Below, piece after piece: positions 1 through 8,747 of a DNA stretch of 64,000 bases. How positions within the stretch are numbered: position 1 is the stretch's first letter; each line of letters starts with the position of its first letter. This DNA is from Cryobacterium sp. Y29 (GTDB lineage: Bacteria > Actinomycetota > Actinomycetes > Actinomycetales > Microbacteriaceae), in contig NZ_PJJN01000034.1 in assembly GCF_002929825.1 (NCBI RefSeq), positions 1 to 64,000 on the forward strand. The letters are read 5' to 3'. The notes beneath the pieces are model-generated. The model was not told the origin of the DNA. It searched no databases and saw only the letters and a list, made by a program, of their open reading frames with translations. The translations under genes were made by a program, and so were the position numbers.

Positions 1-183
1 GCCGGGCTGGGCTGGGCTGCGATGGGCGGGGCTGCGATGGGCGGGGCTGGGCTGGGCCGCGCATAACTCCTGCAATTTCACGGTGGCCACGACGAACACC
101 CCGAAATTATGCGGATGCTACTGCACTCGTCCCAAAATTGCAGGAGTTATGCGCAGGGGCAGGGGCCGCCCAGCGGCCAGCGG
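1..183. repeat. GC-rich tandem repeat and 20-bp perfect inverted repeat
   Basis: Positions 1-58 are a low-complexity run of alternating GGGCTGGGCT and GCGATGGGCGGG units. Next comes a perfect 20-bp inverted repeat: positions 59-78 (GCGCATAACTCCTGCAATTT) and the exact reverse complement at 135-154, separated by 56 bp. No reading frame with a recognisable product spans it. It lies just downstream of the HAD gene stop at 184. Arm length and perfection argue for an element end, a large hairpin or a paired binding site rather than chance. The spacer has no obvious coding content. Confidence 0.75.
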
Positions 184-951
184 TCAGACGGCGACGTAGC
201 GGGGAATCAGGTCCGTGAGCAGGGCCGCGGTATCGGGCCAGCCCTCGACGGCGATGCATTCGACGCCGAGAACCTTGACCGGGTAGTCATTGCCATTTTC
301 GTCGAGGCGGTCGCCGACGAACAGCATGTCCTCGAGGTCGACACCGGTCAGGGTGGCCAGGCGTTTCATCCCGTAGGCCTTGTCGATGCCCTGCCGGGTG
401 ATGTCAACGGAGGTCGACCCGCCCGAGCGCACCTCGAGGTCAGGCAACAGGGCCTGCACGGCGCTCCGAAGGACATTCTTCTTCTCACCGGACGGGTCCC
501 AGGCGATTTTGGCGGCGATCGGGGCTGCCTGGCCGAGCGCGGAGAAAGTGATCTGCGAGCCGCGATCTTCGAGAATAGGGCCCCAGGGGTCGCTTTCCCA
601 GAAACCGAGGTCGCGAGCGGTCTGCTCAACGGCTTCGAGTGCGCGAGTTTTCTGGTCCTCACTGAGGTTCTCTGCGTACACCTGGCTCCAGCCCTGCGAG
701 TCACTGCGGTAGTACTGGGTGCCGCAGGTCGGCATGAGGTGCAGCCGGGCGAGTTTCTCCGGACTGATCTCGGGCAGATTGTCGATGATCTGTGTCTGAA
801 ATTGCCCGAACTGGCCGCCGGAGATGACGCAGACCTCGGTGACGCCGAGCAGCTTGACGAGCAGGTCGATCATGATCGGGTCAAGCGCGGACTTGGACGG
901 CGCGAGCGTATCGTCGAGGTCGAAGGCCACCAGGCGGGGAAGAATAGGCAT
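184..951 (-). CDS. HAD-IIB family hydrolase, phosphomannomutase-like
   Basis: This 255-residue cytoplasmic protein has the haloacid dehalogenase phosphatase motifs. Motif I is DLDDTLAPS near residue 11 (nucleophile and acid/base aspartates), motif II is SGGQ near residue 44, and motif IV is GDRLDENGND near residue 217. The length and the C2-type cap between motifs II and III fit the HAD-IIB group, which contains eukaryotic-type phosphomannomutases and sugar-phosphate phosphatases. The substrate cannot be read from the sequence. The ATG at 949-951 is the natural start because the protein begins with a hydrophobic strand leading straight to motif I. It is divergent from the flavin reductase gene at 1101. 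Confidence 0.85.
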   Translation of the reverse strand: MPILPRLVAFDLDDTLAPSKSALDPIMIDLLVKLLGVTEVCVISGGQFGQFQTQIIDNLPEISPEKLARLHLMPTCGTQYYRSDSQGWSQVYAENLSEDQKTRALEAVEQTARDLGFWESDPWGPILEDRGSQITFSALGQAAPIAAKIAWDPSGEKKNVLRSAVQALLPDLEVRSGGSTSVDITRQGIDKAYGMKRLATLTGVDLEDMLFVGDRLDENGNDYPVKVLGVECIAVEGWPDTAALLTDLIPRYVAV

Positions 952-1100
952 CAGACCATTCTATCGGCGCGGGCAGCCGGAACTTTGCGCCTGGCGTATG
1001 GATGGCGAATTCGGTTTAGTCGCGTCGGCGGAGGCGCGCTCGTCGCGATAGCGGCTGCGCTGCTGGCCCGAAGGGCGACGCGAATTGTTAGTCTGATCGG

Positions 1101-1724
1101 GTGCGTACTGACTTTGACCCCGGGAATCTGCCGCGTCTTGATTTCTACCGCCTGTTGAACTCGCTCGTCGTGCCGCGGCCAATCGCATGGGTGTCGAGCC
1201 GGTCGGCGGCGGGTGTCGACAACCTCGCGCCACATTCATTCTTCACCGTGGCATCCGTTTCGCCGGCCATCGTTCAGTTCACCTCGGTGGGCGTCAAGGA
1301 CACCGTGCGCAATATTTTGGCGACCGGAGATTTCGTGGTGAATTTTACGCCGGAGTCGCTGTTCGAAGAGGTCAACGCGACCGGCACTGATTTTGGGCCG
1401 GCGGAGAGCGAATTCGACCGCGCCGGACTCACCCGGGAGCCGAGTGTGACCGTGGCCTCCATGCGGGTGGCCGAGTCCCCGGCGGCGATCGAGTGCCGCC
1501 TGCATTCCACGCTGGAGCTGGGCGATTGCACGCTCGTGTTTGGCGAGGTCACGCACATCGCGGTGTCGTCAACGGTGCTGGACGGAGAGCATCCACTCAT
1601 TGAGAAGCTGCGCCCGTTGTCACGGCTCGGGCTCGACGAGTGGGGAACCATCGGCGAGGTCAAGGCGATCCGGCGGATTCGCGCGAGTGACTGGCCGCGC
1701 GAATTTCGGCCGAGAGAGCGCTGA
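1101..1724 (+). CDS. Flavin reductase family protein (DIM6/NTAB type)
   Basis: This 207-residue protein belongs to the FMN-binding split-barrel flavin reductase-like family. The N-terminal segment NSLVVPRPIAWVSS (residues 15-28) is the family signature, followed by NLAPHSFF and the typical FVVNF strand around residue 78. Members bind FMN and often reduce flavin for a partner monooxygenase or act as stand-alone oxidoreductases; the partner is not visible here. I chose the GTG at 1101 because the signature begins 15 residues in. No good ribosome binding site precedes it, so it may be leaderless. A hairpin follows the stop codon. Confidence 0.85.
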   Translation: MRTDFDPGNLPRLDFYRLLNSLVVPRPIAWVSSRSAAGVDNLAPHSFFTVASVSPAIVQFTSVGVKDTVRNILATGDFVVNFTPESLFEEVNATGTDFGPAESEFDRAGLTREPSVTVASMRVAESPAAIECRLHSTLELGDCTLVFGEVTHIAVSSTVLDGEHPLIEKLRPLSRLGLDEWGTIGEVKAIRRIRASDWPREFRPRER

Positions 1725-1747
1725 TCATTCCGCCCGAGCGGATGATC
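1723..1747 (+). terminator. Stem-loop after the flavin reductase gene
   Basis: GATCAT, a bulged T, CCGC, a CCGA loop, then GCGG and ATGATC form a 10-bp stem that overlaps the TGA stop of the flavin reductase. There is no long T run, as is common for actinobacterial terminators. The rest of the gap up to 1848 shows nothing else. Confidence 0.5.
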
Positions 1748-1848
1748 GCGCCCGGCAACTGGCCGTTCCGCCGGTTATCGGATTCGACTCCCCAACCGGG
1801 CGCGGCCATGGCCAGCGCCGCGGCAAGCGGATGCGCCGTTCGCGCCTT

Positions 1849-4062
1849 CTAGGCGGCCGGCGGAAACAGTGCCTCGGCGAGCAGCGGACCGAGCTGGGCG
1901 CTCGCCTCACGCACGAAGTGCTGGCCGTCGAAGAACACCGGCGTGTCGGCGATGAAGGCCGGGCAAGAGTCGCCGACGCAGAGCCACGGTACAACGTTCA
2001 CGTACTGGGCGAAGTCACCGAATTGCTCGATCGCGCCCTGCTCGCTGGCCACGACCTTCTGGTAGAGGTTCGACGGGCTGTAGGCGCAGTCGGCGGGGGC
2101 GCTCGTGAGGGTTTTGCACTCGGCGAACGGGGTGCTGGCCGGCGGCGGTGAGAGCACAGCGACGCGGTCGGTCGACCCCTGCAACGCCGTGAGCGTGTCG
2201 GCGGTCGCGGTCTGCCATTCGGCGAGAGCTGCGGCGCCTTCGTTGCCGCTGGCGAGGCGCACGATGGATCCAGCCAGGCTCGACATGATGACGAGGTCGG
2301 GTGAGAGTCGGGCGACCTCGGCGTAGACCCAGGCGTGATGGTCGTCGCAGGTGGCGGCCGAGGCGTCGGAGGCGTTCTTAGGTGCCACCGAGATGTTCAC
2401 GCCCGGGCAGGAGAACATGGTCAGAGACCGCACGTTGTAGCCGAGCGGTTCGAGGGCGGAACGAATGGCGGGCATGTAGCTGATCGCCATGGAATCGCCG
2501 AGCAGTACCGCGGTTTTGGCCGCCGCCGGGTCGCCGTAGATACAGTCGGCGGCGTTCTTCTCGCTGACCGAGAGACAGTTGTCGTCGACCCATTCCGGGG
2601 CGCCGGAGTTGTCGCCGAGCAAATCGAACGCCGGGGTGGTCTCGGGCCAGGCAGTTGCGGCGAGGGCCGCGGCGATGGTGGCCTGCCGGGTGGCCAGGAG
2701 GGTGGCTGGTTCGGTGGTCGTCTCCACTCCCAGGTCAGCTGCCGCTCCGACCGGGGCTGGGTTCACGGACGGGCCGGACGGCGTGCCTCCCCGCAGCGCG
2801 ATGAACGAAACCGAGACGAGAACGAGAGCAACAACCACGAGGGCACCGATCCAGGCCTGAACCGGGGTGATCCCGGTGCGGTTCTGGGGGATCGGACGGC
2901 GCATCCGTTCTCGCTTTCGGGTGACGGAGTTTTCGAGCCAGAGTGAGTGACGTATGGGGTTTTCAACGTAGTGAAAGGAGAACACCGAGAGGGCGACCAT
3001 GAGCAGCGCGGCGAGCGGCAGGTAGAGCGGGGAATCGGTAGCCAGGACAGTGGCGAGCAGAATCACGACCGGAAAGTGCCACAGATAGAGGGAGTAAGAG
3101 ATCTTGCCGACGTAGCGACTCACTGGGTTGGTCAGGGGGAACAACAGCTGCTGCTCGGGCTGCCCGATGCCTGCGGCGATCACAAGGGCAGCTCCCGCAA
3201 CGGGCAGCAGGCCCCACGGCGCTGGAAAAGGTGAATCGCGGCTGATCAGCACGAGGCTGGCGACGATAAGGGCGAGGCCGAACCAGGCGATCGCAGGGCG
3301 CATCCGAAGGGGTAGCTTCGCTAAGCCGGGCGCGGCAGCGGCCACGAATGCGCCGATTCCGAGCTCCCAGGCGCGTGCTCCAGTAGAGAAGTAGGCGATG
3401 GCGGGGCTAGTCGAGGTTTCGAAAAAACTCCAGGCCAGAAAGGCGAGGGTGATGGCGCCGGTGGTCGCAGCGACGAGCGTGATGAGGGCCCGGGCGCTCA
3501 GCGTTCGACGGCCGGCGAGGGCGAAGGTGACGATGAGCAGGAACGGCCAGACGAAGTAGAACTGTTCTTCCACCGCGAGCGACCAGTAGTGCTGCAGGGG
3601 GGAGACGGCGTTGGTGGCCTGCAGGTAGTCGGTGCCGACTGCGGCGAAGTGCCAATTGGCCACAAACAGTGCCGAGTAGATTCCATCCCACAGGGTGCTG
3701 AGGGCGCGGGCACTCGGAAGCAGCAGGAATCCGACCGCCACGGTGACGACCAGCACGAGTACTGAGATCGGCAGGATGCGCCGGATGCGCCGGCGATAGA
3801 AATCGACCAGGGAGATGCGGCCGGTGCGTGCATGTTCTTTGAGCAGGAGGCTCGTGATCAGAAAGCCGGAAATCACGAAAAAGATGTCGACGCCGATGAA
3901 TCCGCCGGATGGCCAGCCGAGCAGGTGGTCGAAGATGACCACGACCACGGCGACCGCGCGCAGGCCTTCGATGTCGCCGCGGAAGGTGCGGGTGGCGGAT
4001 TTGCCGCCAGAGGGGCGGTCGGGTGCGCGCTCGCGCCGCCCCACGGTGGACTGAACGGACAT
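1849..4062 (-). CDS. Acyltransferase 3 (OafA/YrhL-like) with C-terminal SGNH domain
   Basis: This 737-residue polytopic membrane protein likely O-acylates a surface polysaccharide or peptidoglycan. Residues about 27-390 form the acyltransferase-3 domain: FRGDIEGLRAVAV, a series of hydrophobic helices, and the catalytic-region motif FFVISGFLIT near residue 62. After one more helix (about 405-425) an exported SGNH domain begins, with nucleophile block LLGDSMA near residue 516 and the terminal DGQH catalytic pair near residue 713. This two-domain design is that of OafA-type enzymes in which the membrane part moves acyl groups to the outer SGNH domain. A GGAGG ribosome site precedes the ATG at 4060-4062. 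The product is basic at both cytosolic ends. Confidence 0.9.
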   Translation of the reverse strand: MSVQSTVGRRERAPDRPSGGKSATRTFRGDIEGLRAVAVVVVIFDHLLGWPSGGFIGVDIFFVISGFLITSLLLKEHARTGRISLVDFYRRRIRRILPISVLVLVVTVAVGFLLLPSARALSTLWDGIYSALFVANWHFAAVGTDYLQATNAVSPLQHYWSLAVEEQFYFVWPFLLIVTFALAGRRTLSARALITLVAATTGAITLAFLAWSFFETSTSPAIAYFSTGARAWELGIGAFVAAAAPGLAKLPLRMRPAIAWFGLALIVASLVLISRDSPFPAPWGLLPVAGAALVIAAGIGQPEQQLLFPLTNPVSRYVGKISYSLYLWHFPVVILLATVLATDSPLYLPLAALLMVALSVFSFHYVENPIRHSLWLENSVTRKRERMRRPIPQNRTGITPVQAWIGALVVVALVLVSVSFIALRGGTPSGPSVNPAPVGAAADLGVETTTEPATLLATRQATIAAALAATAWPETTPAFDLLGDNSGAPEWVDDNCLSVSEKNAADCIYGDPAAAKTAVLLGDSMAISYMPAIRSALEPLGYNVRSLTMFSCPGVNISVAPKNASDASAATCDDHHAWVYAEVARLSPDLVIMSSLAGSIVRLASGNEGAAALAEWQTATADTLTALQGSTDRVAVLSPPPASTPFAECKTLTSAPADCAYSPSNLYQKVVASEQGAIEQFGDFAQYVNVVPWLCVGDSCPAFIADTPVFFDGQHFVREASAQLGPLLAEALFPPAA

Positions 4063-4123
4063 GTATAGCCTCCGACTCGGGTTTCGGAACTGGTACGTGT
4101 TCGGCCCGGCCTTCGGGCACGCT

Positions 4124-4146
4124 CTGAGATTATGACGTAATCTCAG
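4124..4146. promoter_or_regulatory. Palindrome in divergent promoter region
   Basis: CTGAGATTA, a TGACG spacer and TAATCTCAG make a perfect 9-bp inverted repeat in an otherwise AT-poor 212-bp gap between the divergent acyltransferase and zinc-knuckle genes. Its size and symmetry fit a dimeric repressor operator. No cognate regulator is encoded nearby. Confidence 0.45.
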
Positions 4147-4274
4147 CTACGGAGGCAAACCCGCCGACGTAGTTGTACTCAACCGTTACGCGCTCCCGCA
4201 CTCCCCTCGGCTCTCAGCAACAGCCGGTGTTCACTGTTTAGGGTTGAGGACCGACGACGTTTTGGAGGACTCCC

Positions 4275-4637
4275 ATGAAGTGCCCAACCGATTCCGCCAC
4301 CCTCGTGATGAGCGAACGTAGCGGTGTAGAAATTGACTACTGCCCCGAATGCCGCGGAGTCTGGCTCGACCGCGGTGAGCTTGACAAGATCATTGATCGT
4401 GCTGAAAAAGAATTCGCGGCTGCAGCGCCAACTCCGGCTGCCAACGCGGCACCGGTGATTGTCGCTGTACCCCCGCACCAGCAGTATCCGGATGCTCGCA
4501 CGCGGGCTCCACAGTATGGCGAGCGCGACAACGACCGTGACCGCGGGTATGACCGGGATCGTGATCGCGACCGCGACCATCGGGATGGTTATCGCCCGAA
4601 GAAGAAGGAAAGCTGGCTCGGAGACCTTTTCGGCTAA
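4275..4637 (+). CDS. Zinc-knuckle (TFIIB-type zinc finger) protein with charged tail
   Basis: This 120-residue protein opens with the zf-TFIIB-like domain found in many small bacterial proteins: MKCP at the start, then YCPECRGVWLDRGEL (about residues 22-36). The three visible cysteines plus an aspartate or histidine probably hold zinc. Residues about 75-105 are a highly charged Arg/Asp-rich low-complexity stretch of DRDRDRD type, and the end is the hydrophobic SWLGDLFG, a possible interaction tail. Function is unknown for the family. TTGGAGGA lies 8 bp before the ATG, a strong ribosome site. Confidence 0.8.
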   Translation: MKCPTDSATLVMSERSGVEIDYCPECRGVWLDRGELDKIIDRAEKEFAAAAPTPAANAAPVIVAVPPHQQYPDARTRAPQYGERDNDRDRGYDRDRDRDRDHRDGYRPKKKESWLGDLFG

Positions 4638-4731
4638 ACCATGAAGACTCGGAGTTAGTCATGACATGGAGTGATGTTCGAGCCAGTGCTCAACCATATG
4701 CTCACTGCTCGGCGACCGTGGTTGGCGCGGC

Positions 4732-5205
4732 ATGACCTCAGCATTTGCGTTCACGCTTGCCGGGGCATCCGCTCTCATTCTTTTGGCGCGGCTAGTGGTG
4801 CCCCAGCTCCCGCTGGCCAGGCTCGCGGTCAGACTGTCGGTGGTCGACACCGTTCTGCTCGTGTGCGGCGTTGTCGGTCTGGCTTTCCATTGTGCGGCCA
4901 TGTTCTATCGCACCATTTTCGACGGGGTGCCCCTTGGGCCCCTGGTGGATATGGTCAACGCCATGAATGTTGCGAGCATCATGCTGTACGTTGTTCCGGC
5001 GGCGCTGGTTCTGATAGGCATGCGTAGGCAGAATTGGGTGTCGCTGGCGGTTCTGGCCCTGGCCTTGCTCTTCGTCGGAGTCACCATGTACGCGGGAAGC
5101 CCGCTGAACGTGCATCTTGGCGCCATCTTTGCCGCTGTCGTCGCTCTCGTGAGCCAGATTGCGCTCTTTGCCATACCGCCGTGGCGACGGGCCGCAAAAC
5201 CATAG
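4732..5205 (+). CDS. Small integral membrane protein, unknown function
   Basis: This 157-residue protein has about five hydrophobic helices: residues 4-22, 36-60, 78-98, 103-121 and 126-150. The ends are short and basic. I recognise no family motif. The arrangement resembles small actinobacterial membrane proteins of unknown function. The ATG at 4732 follows a weak GGCGCGGC stretch. It is co-directional with the zinc-knuckle gene 94 bp upstream, so co-transcription is possible. A GCGGCC/GGCCGC hairpin follows the stop. Confidence 0.65.
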   Translation: MTSAFAFTLAGASALILLARLVVPQLPLARLAVRLSVVDTVLLVCGVVGLAFHCAAMFYRTIFDGVPLGPLVDMVNAMNVASIMLYVVPAALVLIGMRRQNWVSLAVLALALLFVGVTMYAGSPLNVHLGAIFAAVVALVSQIALFAIPPWRRAAKP

Positions 5206-5248
5206 CGGGCGCGAGTACCCGGGCTCCCAGCAGCGGCCGTAAATAAGG

Positions 5249-5270
5249 GCGGCCTCCGCTTGAGGGCCGC
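5249..5270. terminator. Hairpin after the membrane protein gene
   Basis: GCGGCC and GGCCGC arms enclose a 10-nt loop, 44 bp after the stop at 5205. It probably ends plus-strand transcription in the convergent gap before ugd. Confidence 0.45.
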
Positions 5271-5359
5271 GAGGAGCATTCCCCGAAATCCATTGGGACG
5301 AGCCTGGGCGGGGCGCCCCACGAGCCGGGCGCAGAACCGCGATCGGCACCGTGGCGTGC

Positions 5360-5388
5360 CTGGGCCCACGTGCATAACGTGAGCCCAG
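5360..5388. terminator. GGGCCC-containing hairpin downstream of ugd
   Basis: CTGGGCCCACGT and ACGTGAGCCCAG pair over 12 bp with one mismatch around a GCATA loop. It lies 31 bp beyond the ugd stop, on the side where minus-strand transcripts end. Its GGGCCCA core resembles the dispersed repeat family seen at 23.5, 36.2 and 39.8 kb, so it may be a degenerate member. Confidence 0.55.
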
Positions 5389-5418
5389 AACGCATCACAT
5401 CGAGGACGGAACTTCAGG

Positions 5419-6729
5419 CTACGGGCGACCGAGGCCGTGGTAGGTCCAGCCGGCAGCACGCCAGGCCGCAGGGTCGAGGGCGTTGCGGCCGTCGATCACC
5501 GTCTTCGTTTTCACGAGCGCACCGGCCCACACCGGGTCAAGATGCCTAAACTCGGGCCACTCGGTGACGAGCACGACGGCGTCGGCTCCCCGCAGGGTGT
5601 CTTCGAGAGACTCGGAATACTGCAACTGCGGATGCCGCGCCCTCGAGTTATCGATGGCCTGCGGGTCGGTCGCCACGACGTCGGCCCCGAGGCCGCGCAA
5701 TTGCACGGCCACGTCGAGCGCCGGTGAGTCTCGCACGTCGTCGGAGTGTGGCTTGAAACTCAGGCCGAGCACCGCGACCTTGGCGTTGTAAACGGAGTCG
5801 CCGAGCGCCCCAACGGTGAGATCGACCACACGTTGACGGCGGCGCAGGTTGATCTTATCGATCTCCTTGAGGAAGGCCACGGACTCACCGCGTCCTAACT
5901 CTTCCGCGCGCGCGGTGAAGGCGCGAATATCTTTCGGCAGGCAGCCGCCGCCGAAACCAACGCCGGCGCCCAAAAAGCGACGACCGATGCGTCCGTCGTA
6001 GCCGATGGCATCTGCCAGCTGCGTCACATCGGCGCCGGTGACCTCGGCGATCTCGGCCATGGCATTGATGAAGCTGATCTTGGTCGCGAGAAACGCGTTT
6101 GCGGCGACCTTGACGAGCTCGGCGGTGGCGTAGTCGGTTATGACGAGGGGAGTGTCGGCGGCGAGCGCCGTGGCGTAGATCTCGTTGAGTAGCTCCGTGG
6201 CGTGCTCGCCCAGTGAACCGGGGGCGACCCCGTAGACCAGCCGGTCAGGGCTGATGGTGTCCTGCACGGCGAATCCCTCGCGCAGAAACTCGGGGTTCCA
6301 CGCCAGCGACGCGCCGCTGCCAGCTTCGATGAGCTCGGCGAGGCGCGCGGCGGTTCCCACCGGCACCGTGCTCTTGCCCACGACGAGATCGCCGTCGGAC
6401 AGGTGCGGAAGGAGCGATTCGATCGAGGCATCCACATAGCGCAGGTCGGCACTGTAACCGCCGGGTTTCTGCGGAGTACCCACGGCAATGAAGTGCACCT
6501 GCGAGCCAGCGGCATCCGCTATGTCGGTGCTGAAACGCAGCCGGCCACTGTTCATAGCCGACGTGAGAACCTCGGGAAGTCCGGGTTCGAAGAAGGGGGG
6601 CTTGCCGATGGCAAGTTGGGCGATCTTAGCGGCGTCGACGTCGATTCCGACGACATCGTGCCCCAGTTCGGCCATGGCCGACGCGTGCACGGCGCCCAGG
6701 TACCCACATCCAATGACAGAAATTCTCAT
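5419..6729 (-). CDS. ugd: UDP-glucose 6-dehydrogenase
   Basis: This 436-residue enzyme oxidises UDP-glucose twice with NAD to give UDP-glucuronate for surface polysaccharides. The N-terminal Rossmann fold begins at once (GCGYLGAVH, residues 7-15). The central domain has ELVKVAANAF with Lys207 and Asn211, and the catalytic thiol sits in FGGGCLPKD (Cys263). The C-terminal UDP-binding domain includes GLSFKPHSDDVRDSP. A longer frame exists upstream, but the ATG at 6727-6729 is the right start: AGAGGAAT lies just before it and the Rossmann fold needs no extension. A link to the acyltransferase at 1.8-4.1 kb in capsule or cell-wall glycan synthesis is inference. Confidence 0.95.
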   Translation of the reverse strand: MRISVIGCGYLGAVHASAMAELGHDVVGIDVDAAKIAQLAIGKPPFFEPGLPEVLTSAMNSGRLRFSTDIADAAGSQVHFIAVGTPQKPGGYSADLRYVDASIESLLPHLSDGDLVVGKSTVPVGTAARLAELIEAGSGASLAWNPEFLREGFAVQDTISPDRLVYGVAPGSLGEHATELLNEIYATALAADTPLVITDYATAELVKVAANAFLATKISFINAMAEIAEVTGADVTQLADAIGYDGRIGRRFLGAGVGFGGGCLPKDIRAFTARAEELGRGESVAFLKEIDKINLRRRQRVVDLTVGALGDSVYNAKVAVLGLSFKPHSDDVRDSPALDVAVQLRGLGADVVATDPQAIDNSRARHPQLQYSESLEDTLRGADAVVLVTEWPEFRHLDPVWAGALVKTKTVIDGRNALDPAAWRAAGWTYHGLGRP

Positions 6730-6852
6730 GTATTCCTCTCGGTCATCCCAGAGCATACTGGGCGCGACACGTCGGCCCAATTCGAGGGCGTCAACAAACG
6801 GATACCGCACCCCTTCCTGCCACTCCCCCACCAGCGGAAGCTGCGATCGCCG

Positions 6853-7740
6853 CTAAGACGTGCGTGCCAACAGGTACGCGTTCAGGGCATCCGTGAACGC
6901 CTGATCGGCCGGAAACGGGTCGCCGTCGAGGGCGACAACGGATACGGCCAGGCGCACGCTGGAGACGAGCCAGGCGGCATCCGCTTGGCGAAGTTCCTCG
7001 ACGGTGACATCGCGATACCGTACCGAAGCACCCTGCGCGCGCAGGTAGTCGAACATGCTTTGCTGCGTGGTGCCGTGCAGAATGGCGCCGCTCGGCGCGG
7101 GCGTGACGTACTCGCCGCCTAAGCGCAGCACGACGCTCGAGGTGGGGCCCTCCATGACGAAGCCGTCGGTGGTGAGAAAAATGGTGTCGTCGGCGCCGCG
7201 ACGGCGCGCTTCGCGAATAGCCGCCATATTGACCGCATAACTGAGCGTTTTCGCGCCCATCAGCAGCCAGGGGGCTCGCTCGGCGACGCCACGCGGATAG
7301 CCGCGGTCGAGGGTGATGACGCGCACGCCGTTCGCACGCACGATGCTGAAGTCCGCCGCGGCGACCGCGTGCAGCCAGGCTGTCGGTGCTGGACCGTGCT
7401 CGACGCCGCGGCTGAGCACGAACTTGAGCGCGATTTCACCCCGCTGCGGAACGCGCGAGACCGCGTATGCGATCGCAGCGCGCCACTGTTGCACGTTCGG
7501 CATCGGCAGCTCGCAGATGCGGGCGGAGTTACGCAACCGGGTGATGTGCGGCTCAACCTCTTGCGGGTGCCCATTGACGACGGCGAGGGTTTCGAAGATT
7601 CCGTCGCCGCGCTGGGTACTGAGCTCCCCCACGCGCAGCGCCGGGGCGGACGAATCCATTTCATGGAACGTGACGTTGAAGTCCTGCTGCAGGGAGTCAG
7701 CGGGCACGGGGTCGATCAAAAGAGTGAAAGGCAGTCTCAT
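6853..7740 (-). CDS. Aminotransferase class IV / aminodeoxychorismate lyase
   Basis: This 295-residue PLP enzyme is of fold type IV. RGDGIFET (residues 44-51) is the conserved entrance motif, MGAKTLSYAVN carries the Schiff-base lysine Lys164, and FVMEGPTSSV has the cofactor-contacting Glu197. The closest functional group is 4-amino-4-deoxychorismate lyase (PabC), which makes p-aminobenzoate for folate, but branched-chain aminotransferases share these motifs and D-amino acid transaminases cannot be excluded. No pabA/pabB is in the window. It is transcribed toward ugd with a 123-bp gap, so the two may share a transcript. Confidence 0.85.
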   Translation of the reverse strand: MRLPFTLLIDPVPADSLQQDFNVTFHEMDSSAPALRVGELSTQRGDGIFETLAVVNGHPQEVEPHITRLRNSARICELPMPNVQQWRAAIAYAVSRVPQRGEIALKFVLSRGVEHGPAPTAWLHAVAAADFSIVRANGVRVITLDRGYPRGVAERAPWLLMGAKTLSYAVNMAAIREARRRGADDTIFLTTDGFVMEGPTSSVVLRLGGEYVTPAPSGAILHGTTQQSMFDYLRAQGASVRYRDVTVEELRQADAAWLVSSVRLAVSVVALDGDPFPADQAFTDALNAYLLARTS

Positions 7741-7774
7741 GTCACGAGCCTACTTCGCCACGCAGCCCCAGCAC

Positions 7775-7811
7775 GCTCGGCATTACGCACTCTGCTGAGC
7801 GGATGCCGAGC
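7775..7811 (-). terminator. Hairpin after rskA
   Basis: GCTCGGCAT and ATGCCGAGC form a 9-bp stem with a 19-nt loop. It starts 4 bp beyond the anti-sigma gene stop and probably separates the sigma operon from pabC. Confidence 0.4.
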
Positions 7812-7814
7812 CCG

Positions 7815-8747
7815 CTAGCTCTGGAGGGCCACGATCGGGTCGCCGGTGGGTTGGTCCGAGCCACCGGTGGGTTCGACGGTGACGCCCACCTGATCGCCAG
7901 TGTGCATCGTGCCATCGAGCACGCGCCAGACAGTGCCGTCGCCGCTGGAATCGAAGGTTCCCGCCGCGGTCGCAGCGCCATTGTTCATGTACCACAGCTG
8001 GTAGTCCTGGTCGCCGGGCAGCACGGGCAGGTTGTCGACCAACAGTGCGGAGATTCCGAGTGTGTTGGACCAAACCAGAGTGACTTCCTGACCGTCGACG
8101 GTGGTGGTCGCAGCGCGCTGAGAGTCATTGGCCGCGTTGATCTGCGCGAGACTGGCCGCCTGCTGCGACTCGAACTGGTTGCTGTTGAGCGACTGGCCGA
8201 GGGATATTCCACCGACGAACAGGGCGACCGCAGCCGCGATGGACAGAATGAACTGCGCCGGACGCTTGAACCAGCGCGTTTGGGCCCGCTCGCTAGCCGT
8301 CGCTGGGCGCGGCGTGCTGGAAGCGTCGCCAGAATGGACGTCAGGGACTGGTCGCGGCGCGCCGGTGGTCGTAGCACCAGTTGAGGCCGCACCTTCGGTC
8401 CCCGGGGTTGCCGTCGCGGCCGGCGAACCGGCGGGAGTTGCCCCCGGATCGGTGGCGGCAGCATCCATTGCGGCGAGACTAGTGGCACGCGATGCGGGCA
8501 GCGGTGGAAGCTGCGGCGTTGACGAGAGCATCGCCATGAGGTTGGCCTTGACGGCGGCCGAAGGCTGCACGGGTGCGACGGCGAGGCCGAGGGCTACAGC
8601 AATGTCCTTCAACTCGGCAGCCTCGATGCGCGCCTCCTCGGATTCGGCGAGATGCGCTTCGAAAATTACCATGTCGTCGGCGTCGAGGGCATGCAGGGCG
8701 TAAGCGCCGGCAAGATCGGCGGGGTGCTGCTCGCTGCTGCGGCTCAT
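7815..8747 (-). CDS. rskA: Anti-sigma-K factor, RskA-like
   Basis: This 310-residue membrane protein should hold SigK inactive. Residues 8-60 form the cytoplasmic anti-sigma domain (LAGAYALHALDADD, then FEAHLAESEE), without the HxxxCxxC zinc motif, as in RskA. A single helix spans about residues 166-184, and the rest is an extracytoplasmic RskA C-terminal domain with the family features QLWYMNN and VTVEPTGGSDQP. A long Ala/Thr/Pro-rich linker (about residues 95-155) before the helix makes it longer than typical RskA of roughly 230 residues. It overlaps sigK by 4 bp, so it is translationally coupled to it. Release is expected to be by regulated proteolysis. Confidence 0.9.
   Translation of the reverse strand: MSRSSEQHPADLAGAYALHALDADDMVIFEAHLAESEEARIEAAELKDIAVALGLAVAPVQPSAAVKANLMAMLSSTPQLPPLPASRATSLAAMDAAATDPGATPAGSPAATATPGTEGAASTGATTTGAPRPVPDVHSGDASSTPRPATASERAQTRWFKRPAQFILSIAAAVALFVGGISLGQSLNSNQFESQQAASLAQINAANDSQRAATTTVDGQEVTLVWSNTLGISALLVDNLPVLPGDQDYQLWYMNNGAATAAGTFDSSGDGTVWRVLDGTMHTGDQVGVTVEPTGGSDQPTGDPIVALQS

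Noticed and set aside
4063..4274. Possible small gene between the acyltransferase and zinc-knuckle genes
   Set aside because: The only frames are shadows; the region is best read as a divergent promoter with a palindrome.
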